From: Cryobacterium suzukii
GTDB lineage: Bacteria > Actinomycetota > Actinomycetes > Actinomycetales > Microbacteriaceae
Direction of reading: 5' to 3'
NCBI RefSeq assembly: GCF_004403185.1
Contig: NZ_SOHJ01000008.1
Coordinates: forward strand, 96,324-160,323
DNA: 64,000 nt
Shown: in pieces, positions 58,806 through 64,000 of the stretch
How positions within the stretch are numbered: the first letter of the stretch is position 1
How the letters are laid out: the number at the start of each line of letters is the position of its first letter
Made by a program: the position numbers and the translations under genes
Notes under the pieces: model-generated
Databases searched by the model: none
Seen by the model: only the letters and a program-made list of their open reading frames with translations
Told to the model about the DNA's origin: nothing

Positions 58806-60020
58806 TTACTGTGTACCGTGCACATAAAGAGCGTCGTCGGCCGCCAGCGCAACCCGCATCGAGACGGCGGAACTGAAACGCCGCATATTGAGGGTCGTGA
58901 GCACTTCGATGCGGTCGAGTCGCTGCACGACGGTATTGCGGTGCACGCCGAGCGCTCGCGCAGCGCCGGCAATCGAAAGTTCGTTGCCGAGAAACATCCG
59001 GGCGGTTTCGCGCAGGGTGTCACTGAGCGGGGCGAGAACCGATGCGGCGAGGTCGTCGATCATGGCCTCGGGTAGGCCGGCGATCGCAAGTTCGAGCCCC
59101 AGCGAGTCGAGCCGAATCTCTGAGGTGGCCTCCGTGGTGAATGGGACGAGCAGTCCAGGCCGCGCCAGCAGCGCGCCGAGCCGCTCGGCGTCACCAGTGA
59201 GTTGCGGCATCGTTGCGCCGACCCGCCCGGTCAGAAACCACAGGGGCTGCACGCGGGACTGTTGCAGGCGTTGCCGGAGCAGGGACAAACCGATCGCCGT
59301 CGACGACCCGCTCAGCACCCAGACGGCGCCGTTGATATCGGCGGCCACCACCCCGGAGAGCTCGCGCAGCTGGCGCAGCAGCGACACCGACTGGTTCGCG
59401 CCGAGCGCAGTGTTGAAAACTCCGGTCAGGTTCCACGGCGGCTGCAGGGGCATATCGATGCCCCGCAATCCGGATATCAGGCGGCTTTCGGTGAGTTTAC
59501 CCAGCGACAGTGTCGAGAGGATGTCCCGGGTCGCCGATTCTCGCCACGACGCGTTGTCGCGCAGCCGTTCCTGGGTGAGCAGCATCTGAACGGTCAGCAC
59601 GAGCACCTGCGCGACCGGCAGAACCTCGGCGGGGGTTCCGGTGACCCCCACGACCGCCACGACGTGGCCCTCGAGGATCAGCGGAATATTCACGCCCGGC
59701 CGGGTGCCTGGGTGTTCGTCACCGGGGGCGATGTGTACCGCTTCCCCGCGGAACGCCGCGTCCCGGGCTCCATCGTGCCGGGTACCGATGCGGGCGGCGT
59801 CCATCGAGCCAATAATCATGCCGGTCGCATCCATGATGTTCACGTTGTGCACCAGGCTCGGCGCAAGCTGTTCGACCAGGCGCTGGGCGAGCTCCCTGGT
59901 GATCTGCGCTGTGCTGGGTGAGCTTTCGGTCGGTGCACTGCCGTTCGGTGTTACTTCGATCATCTGGCCATCGTAGATCGCGAGCGTCAGCCGGGCCGCG
60001 GGCAATCGCCCATGGCGCAT
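58806..60020 (-). CDS. CdaR-type transcriptional regulator (sugar diacid/glycerate)
   Basis: 404 residues. N-terminal sensing domain: RELAQRLVEQLAPSLVHNVN with IMDATGMIIGSMDAARIGTR and HPGTRPGVNIPLILEGHVVA, the diacid-recognition domain. C-terminal PucR-type helix-turn-helix: LSIAGAARALGVHRNTVVQR with LDRIEVLTTLN. CdaR relatives activate glycerate and glucarate genes, fitting the kinase and permease genes 75 bases downstream on the same strand. The start is uncertain: ATG at 60020 or, shorter by 19 residues, ATG at 59963 (MIEVTPNG); neither has a good ribosome site. Confidence 0.87.
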   Translation of the reverse strand: MRHGRLPAARLTLAIYDGQMIEVTPNGSAPTESSPSTAQITRELAQRLVEQLAPSLVHNVNIMDATGMIIGSMDAARIGTRHDGARDAAFRGEAVHIAPGDEHPGTRPGVNIPLILEGHVVAVVGVTGTPAEVLPVAQVLVLTVQMLLTQERLRDNASWRESATRDILSTLSLGKLTESRLISGLRGIDMPLQPPWNLTGVFNTALGANQSVSLLRQLRELSGVVAADINGAVWVLSGSSTAIGLSLLRQRLQQSRVQPLWFLTGRVGATMPQLTGDAERLGALLARPGLLVPFTTEATSEIRLDSLGLELAIAGLPEAMIDDLAASVLAPLSDTLRETARMFLGNELSIAGAARALGVHRNTVVQRLDRIEVLTTLNMRRFSSAVSMRVALAADDALYVHGTQ

Positions 60021-60172
60021 GTCGGTGGGGTGACATACACTTTTACCTAGAAGAAATATTCGATAGTCATTGATTTCAACAAGATTTTGTTCGAACTCAT
60101 TGCAGGAGTTTTTTAACCATCGCTCATCAGGTTTTTACCATTATCACCCGTCACGAGCCTAGGGAGCCCACC

Positions 60173-60445
60173 TTGCCCCAAATTATTGACGCACCGGTCG
60201 ACGTTGAGCTGTCCGCCGACGGCGACCCACGTGCATTCATCTGGAATCGGTTCGAACACACCGTCATCGGACAACCGCAGGCCGTGTTCAAACGCACCCG
60301 ATGGTGGGAAAACGAAGGAACCCCCACCCGCATCGACACCGAGCTGTGGCGGCTCGATGCCAGTCGCGGCGGCGAAGAACAACACCGCTACGACCTGCGC
60401 CGCGGCATTGACGGGTCCTGGACTTTAGCATTGGACTGGGGATGA
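60173..60445 (+). CDS. DUF6504-like small protein upstream of dnaE2
   Basis: 90-residue protein starting with TTG at 60173, preceded by AGGGAG at six bases. Sequence: VDVELSADGDPRAFIWNRFE, VFKRTRWWENEGTPTRIDTE and LWRLDASRGGEEQHRYDLRR. I believe it is the DUF6504 family, found in actinobacteria with the ImuB/DnaE2 mutagenesis genes; function unknown. It overlaps dnaE2 by four bases, so the two are translated together. No ImuA or ImuB gene is beside it. The 150 bases upstream are AT-rich compared with the rest of the window. Confidence 0.7.
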   Translation: MPQIIDAPVDVELSADGDPRAFIWNRFEHTVIGQPQAVFKRTRWWENEGTPTRIDTELWRLDASRGGEEQHRYDLRRGIDGSWTLALDWG

Positions 60446-63400
60446 GCAACGCACTGGCTACGAGCTTCGCGCACCTACACGTCGCGAGCGCCTATTCGAC
60501 CCACTACGGGGTAACGCTTCCCGAAGTCCTGGCCGAGCAGGCGGCCGCGCAGGGCGCGAATTTTTTGGCAGTTACCGACCGTGACGGACTCTACGGAGCC
60601 GTCAAACACGTGCGAGCCTGCGTGGCCGTGGGTATCCGCCCCGGGCTCGGCGCCGAACTCGCCGTGCACGACGAGGAGTATCGCCCGCTCGGCCGAGTGG
60701 TCGTGCTCGCCCACGGCAATACCGAGGGTCGCGGGTACGCCGCGCTCTGCCGGGCGGTCAGCTCCGCCCACGACGGTGGTGCCGGTCAACGCTCCGCGCT
60801 CACGCCCGGCAGTACCGGACCGAGCATTTCGCGCTCCCGCCTGGCCGATCTGGCCGGCCTCTCCTCGCTCACCGTGCTGCTCGGCCCCGACTCCGACGTC
60901 GGCCTCGCCATCGCCCGCCGCGACAATTCAGATGCTGCGGCGCGGCTCGCCCGCTGGCAGCGGGCCCTGCCCGCTCAGGCCGTCGTACTCGAAATCGTCT
61001 GTCACCTGGCCGAAAGCGGCGCTGTCGGCAGCGTGACCCCGGCCACGCGCATGCTCGCCCTCGCCGAGAACGCCGGGCTGCCCGCAGTGCTCAGCAATGC
61101 CGTGCGGTACGGCACGCCCGACGAGGCGGTCACCGCCGATCTCGCCGATGCTGCACGCTTTCTGCTGCCGCTTGCCGAACTCGAAACCCCCCAAACCAAC
61201 GGCCAGGCCTGGCTCAAACCGGCCGGAGCGATGCGCCAGGTGGCCCGCATGGTCGTCGATGCCGGTCTGCACGATGACGGGGCGCTCGAACGGTTACTGC
61301 GTGACACCGAGCAGCTCGCCGACCGGTGCACCCTCGACCCGGTTCTCGATATCGGGCTGGGGCGCCCGCGCATGCCGGAAGCGCGCATCATCGGCGTCAC
61401 CGGCGACCCGGTCACCGAATTGTGGCGGCGCGCTCGAAGCGGTATCGCCGACCTGTACTCCGCGAGCGGCTCGCGCGCGGTCGAAGCGGCCCACGCCCAG
61501 CTCGCCCACGAGATGAAAACGGTCGAACACTTAGGCTTTGCCAGCTACTTTCTCACCGTGTCACGGGTGGCCGACATTATTCGCGGGATGGGCATCCGCA
61601 TTCAAGCGCGCGGCTCGGGGGTCGGCTCGGTGCTCAACTACGCGTTGCGCACCTCCTCGGTCGAACCCATCGGCAACGGGCTGCTCTGGGAGCGTTTTCT
61701 CTCCCCCCAACGCCAGACGCTGCCCGATATCGACATCGACGTCGAGTCAGCCAGGCGCCACGACATCTACCGCGAGGTGTTTCGTGCCTTCGGCAGCGAC
61801 CGGGTCTCGCTCATGTCGATGACCAACGCCTACCGCGGCCGTGGCGCAGTGCGCGACGCCGGTCTCGCCCTCGGCCTGCCCGATGCCCAGATCAACGTGA
61901 TCGCCAAGCAGATGTGGCGGTTCAACGCCCGCGACTTTCGCCGCGCCCTCGAAGAGAAGCCCGAACTCGAGGCCCTCGCCGCCGAGGTGCGCGAGTCGCA
62001 ACAGCTCGACCTGCTCGTCGACCTCACCGCCAAGCTTGACCGGCTCCCCCGGCACATCTCGGTGCATCCCTGCGGTGTGATTCTCTCCGACGCGAGCCTG
62101 CTCGATCGCACCCCGGTGCAGGCGAGCGGTATGGGCCTGCCGATGTCGCAGTACGACAAGCACGACATGGACCCGATGGGTTTGATCAAGCTCGACATTC
62201 TCGGCGTGCGTATGCAGTCGGCGATGGCGCACGCCGTTGAAGAGCATCACCGGCTCACCGGCGAGAGCATCGACCTCGACCGGGTCCCCCTCGACGATGC
62301 GAAGACGTTCGAGCTCATTCGCTCCACCCGCACCCTCGGCATCTTTCAGATCGAGTCCCCCGGCCAGATGGAGCTCGTCGGCAAGCTACAACCGGAGGTG
62401 TTCAACGACCTCACCGTGGAGATCTCACTGTTTCGACCCGGCCCGATGAAGAACAATATGCCGCTCAAATATCTGCAGGCCCGGCACGGCGAGGTCGCCC
62501 CCGACTATATTCACCCCCGGTTCGAGCCGATTCTGCGCGAAACCAACGGCGTTGTCATCTTTCACGAACAGGTCATGCGACTGTTCGACGAACTCACCGG
62601 CTGCGGCCTGGGCAAAGCGGATGTCTTTCGCCGCCACCTCGATAAGCCCGAGCAGCTCCCCGAGATCGAACAGTACGTGCGCGAACGGGCGCTTGCGCGT
62701 GGGTTCAGCGTTGCCGTCATTGACCAGGTATGGACGGTGCTGGCCGGGTTTGGCAGCTTCGGTTTCGCCAAGGCCCACGGCGCCGCCTTCGCTCTGCCCA
62801 CCTACCAGTCGGCGTGGCTGAAAACCCACCACCCTGCGGCCTTTCTGGCCGGGCTGCTCACTCACGACCCCGGCATGTGGCCCAAAGACCTCATCGTCGC
62901 CGAGGCCCGGGTGCTCGGGGTACCGGTACTCCCCCTCGACGTGCAGTCGAGCGCGTTGGACTACCGGGTGGAGGATCTCGCCGACGGGAGCCAGGGTATC
63001 CGTTTGGCGCTGCCGGAACTGGTCGGCAGCACGGAGGCGGAGCGGGAACGCATTGCTCGGCATCAGCCATTTGGGTCGCTACAGGACTTTCGCGACCGGG
63101 TACACCCCCGTCGGCGCACTTTCGAGGCGCTCGCCCGGGTGGGCGCCCTCGACACGTTCATCGGCTACGACCGGGCCCGGCGGCACGAACTGCTCGCGCA
63201 TATCCAGTCGCTGCGCGGCACCGCCGTGGTCATTCGCGCCGACCAGCTCGCATTCGAGGTGGAGCTGCCGGTGCCGCGGTACTCCGGCGACCGTGCCGGC
63301 GCCATCACCTCGCTCGAGCTGCGTGGCCGCACCCAGACCGATCTGGAGCTGCTCGACCTTAACCTGGCCGTTTCGACCCACCAGATGAAGCGCTTTCACG

Positions 63401-63873
63401 CGCTGTTCAAGGAGTTGGGGGTGACCCCGGCGAGCGAGCTGGGCAACCTGCCCGGCGGCACCGAGGTGCTGCTTGCCGGGGTACGTCGGGCCACAAACAC
63501 ACCGCCGATGCGCGGCGGCCGCCGCGTGGTCTTCATCAGCCTCGATGATGGCACCGGCCCGGTCTCCAACGTCGTGTTCTTTCACGACGCGCAGGAGCGG
63601 GTCGGCGGGCAAGTGTTCCAGACCAATTACATGCTCGTGCGCGGTCGCACCCGGCGCTCCGGTGCGCGCGGCGTCTCGGTGACCGGGGAGAATCTGTGGA
63701 ACCTGTTCGATGTGGCCCGCCAGGTGAAGGAGCGGCACGCCGTCGAACACGCTGCCGCGGAGGAAGTGGCCAGCGCCGCCGCCTACGCGGCTGAACTCGC
63801 CGCGCATCCGGCGCAGTTTTCATCTCACGCCGGTGGCACCCTGCACCAACTCAATGCGGCGCAGAGTGCGTAG
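60442..63873 (+). CDS. dnaE2: Error-prone DNA polymerase DnaE2
   Basis: 1143-residue C-family polymerase, shorter than replicative DnaE1. N-terminal PHP domain: FAHLHVASAYSTHYGVTLPE. The catalytic aspartates are in LPDIDIDVESARRHDIYREV near residue 428. Further signatures: RLPRHISVHPCGVILSDASL, YDKHDMDPMGLIKLDILGVR, TLGIFQIESPGQMELVGKLQ and FGSFGFAKAHGAAFALPTYQ. C-terminal OB domain: GGRRVVFISLDDGTGPVSNV. DnaE2 acts in damage-induced mutagenesis with ImuA'/ImuB in mycobacteria. No clear LexA box was found upstream of the pair. Confidence 0.94.
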   Translation: MSNALATSFAHLHVASAYSTHYGVTLPEVLAEQAAAQGANFLAVTDRDGLYGAVKHVRACVAVGIRPGLGAELAVHDEEYRPLGRVVVLAHGNTEGRGYAALCRAVSSAHDGGAGQRSALTPGSTGPSISRSRLADLAGLSSLTVLLGPDSDVGLAIARRDNSDAAARLARWQRALPAQAVVLEIVCHLAESGAVGSVTPATRMLALAENAGLPAVLSNAVRYGTPDEAVTADLADAARFLLPLAELETPQTNGQAWLKPAGAMRQVARMVVDAGLHDDGALERLLRDTEQLADRCTLDPVLDIGLGRPRMPEARIIGVTGDPVTELWRRARSGIADLYSASGSRAVEAAHAQLAHEMKTVEHLGFASYFLTVSRVADIIRGMGIRIQARGSGVGSVLNYALRTSSVEPIGNGLLWERFLSPQRQTLPDIDIDVESARRHDIYREVFRAFGSDRVSLMSMTNAYRGRGAVRDAGLALGLPDAQINVIAKQMWRFNARDFRRALEEKPELEALAAEVRESQQLDLLVDLTAKLDRLPRHISVHPCGVILSDASLLDRTPVQASGMGLPMSQYDKHDMDPMGLIKLDILGVRMQSAMAHAVEEHHRLTGESIDLDRVPLDDAKTFELIRSTRTLGIFQIESPGQMELVGKLQPEVFNDLTVEISLFRPGPMKNNMPLKYLQARHGEVAPDYIHPRFEPILRETNGVVIFHEQVMRLFDELTGCGLGKADVFRRHLDKPEQLPEIEQYVRERALARGFSVAVIDQVWTVLAGFGSFGFAKAHGAAFALPTYQSAWLKTHHPAAFLAGLLTHDPGMWPKDLIVAEARVLGVPVLPLDVQSSALDYRVEDLADGSQGIRLALPELVGSTEAERERIARHQPFGSLQDFRDRVHPRRRTFEALARVGALDTFIGYDRARRHELLAHIQSLRGTAVVIRADQLAFEVELPVPRYSGDRAGAITSLELRGRTQTDLELLDLNLAVSTHQMKRFHALFKELGVTPASELGNLPGGTEVLLAGVRRATNTPPMRGGRRVVFISLDDGTGPVSNVVFFHDAQERVGGQVFQTNYMLVRGRTRRSGARGVSVTGENLWNLFDVARQVKERHAVEHAAAEEVASAAAYAAELAAHPAQFSSHAGGTLHQLNAAQSA

Positions 63874-63887
63874 CCGCTTTCGGCCGG

Positions 63888-64000
63888 CTACTGCCCCGGC
63901 GGGGCGGGGGCCGCGTCGGGCGGGGCGGGGGCCGCGTCCGGCGGGGCGGGGACCGCGTCGGGCGGTGCGGGGACCGCGTCGGGCGGTGCGGGTGCCGCCG
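63888..64000 (-). CDS. C-terminal end of a Pro/Ala-rich protein (partial)
   Basis: On the minus strand an open frame enters from beyond the window and ends with TAG at 63888-63890. It encodes at least four PAPPDAx units and ends PAPPGQ. Such Pro-rich tails occur on cell-wall or secreted proteins and on membrane anchors, but nothing else is visible. It converges with dnaE2, 14 bases away. The repeat could also be non-coding. Confidence 0.45.
   Translation of the reverse strand, partial: AAPAPPDAVPAPPDAVPAPPDAAPAPPDAAPAPPGQ
63897..64000. repeat. 21-base GC-rich tandem repeat at the window end
   Basis: At least four copies of a 21-base unit of the form GGCGGGGCGGGGGCCGCGTCG, with single-base differences (GGGG/GTGC, GCC/ACC). 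The period of 21 keeps a seven-residue repeat in frame on the minus strand. The array continues past the window. Confidence 0.85.

Noticed and set aside
60077..60090. CGATAG box before the DUF6504-dnaE2 pair as a sigma-28 promoter
   Set aside because: TTAC lies upstream, but the spacing is about three bases short of the constant 15 of the other promoters, and the genes are not flagellar.
60100..60120. GTTCGAAC upstream of dnaE2 as a LexA (SOS) box
   Set aside because: Only one half-site matches the actinobacterial pattern CGAAC-N4-GTTCG; the partner half is missing.
1..64000. tRNA, rRNA, CRISPR arrays, transposases, integrases, prophage genes
   Set aside because: Looked for by eye on both strands; none recognised. 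The only traces of mobility are the endonuclease remnant and short repeats.

Overview
The window is a GC-rich chromosomal segment whose genes have high-GC Gram-positive character: overlapping ATGA/GTGA gene junctions, many GTG starts, and C50-carotenoid genes of the CrtYe/CrtYf/CrtEb type. The gene content (decaprenoxanthin-type carotenoid operon, a flagellum without outer-membrane rings, SufS/SufU, ClpS-DUF2017, DnaE2) fits a motile, pigmented actinobacterium. I infer the family Microbacteriaceae (Cryobacterium- or Salinibacterium-like). That is an inference from gene content, not a database result.

Layout. 1-4185 (+): the tail of a prenyl diphosphate synthase, then crtB, crtI, crtYe, crtYf and crtEb, all overlapping, for a C50 carotenoid. 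4222-4599 (+): a small S4-domain RNA-binding protein. 4631-33714: one flagellar island. On the minus strand, read right to left from 30142: fliA (sigma-28), fliC, fliD, fliS, a FliT-like gene, flgB-flgC-fliE-fliF-fliG-fliH-fliI-fliJ, an NlpC/P60 hydrolase, fliK-flgD-flgE, flbD-motA-motB, fliM-fliN-fliO-fliP-fliQ-fliR-flhB-flhA, an FlhF-like gene and csrA. Divergent on the plus strand: flgN-flgK-flgL-fliW. 33764-37295: an NAD(P)-binding reductase-like protein, sufU-sufS, clpS and a DUF2017 gene. 37402-42141 (+): a molybdenum hydroxylase (separate FAD subunit, fused FeS/Mo subunit) with a MocA-like nucleotidyltransferase. 42321-45964 (-): two glycosyltransferases, one fused to HEAT-like repeats. 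46265-53763: a C1/molybdenum group (OFA-family transporter with a 33-residue partner, FdhF/YdeP-type oxidoreductase, FdhD, MoaA, glutathione-independent formaldehyde dehydrogenase). 53944-60020 (-): PhoX-type phosphatase, GntP-type permease, glycerate kinase and a CdaR-type regulator. 60173-63873 (+): a DUF6504-like gene and dnaE2. The last 113 bases hold the Pro-rich end of a convergent gene.

Regulation visible in the DNA. Five flagellar transcription units have the same sigma-28-like promoter, T(A/T)AC-N15-(G/A)(C/T)CGATAG or a one-base variant, upstream of fliC, flgN, flgB, flbD and fliM, and the sigma factor is encoded in the same island. The flagellin mRNA leader carries a GC-rich hairpin with GGA in a six-base loop, followed by a GGAGGA Shine-Dalgarno sequence. 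This is the arrangement of a CsrA target, and both csrA and its antagonist fliW are present. Several housekeeping genes show TANNNT exactly six bases before ATG, suggesting leaderless mRNAs.

Other points. A nine-base word, AGCGGATGC (or its complement), occurs at least 22 times, far above chance. A pair of 64-base double-palindrome elements flanks a decayed endonuclease gene inside the flagellar cluster. The FlhF-like protein has lost its P-loop. No distal-rod (flgF/flgG), fliL, flhG or chemotaxis genes are seen. I saw no tRNA, rRNA, CRISPR array, prophage or insertion sequence.
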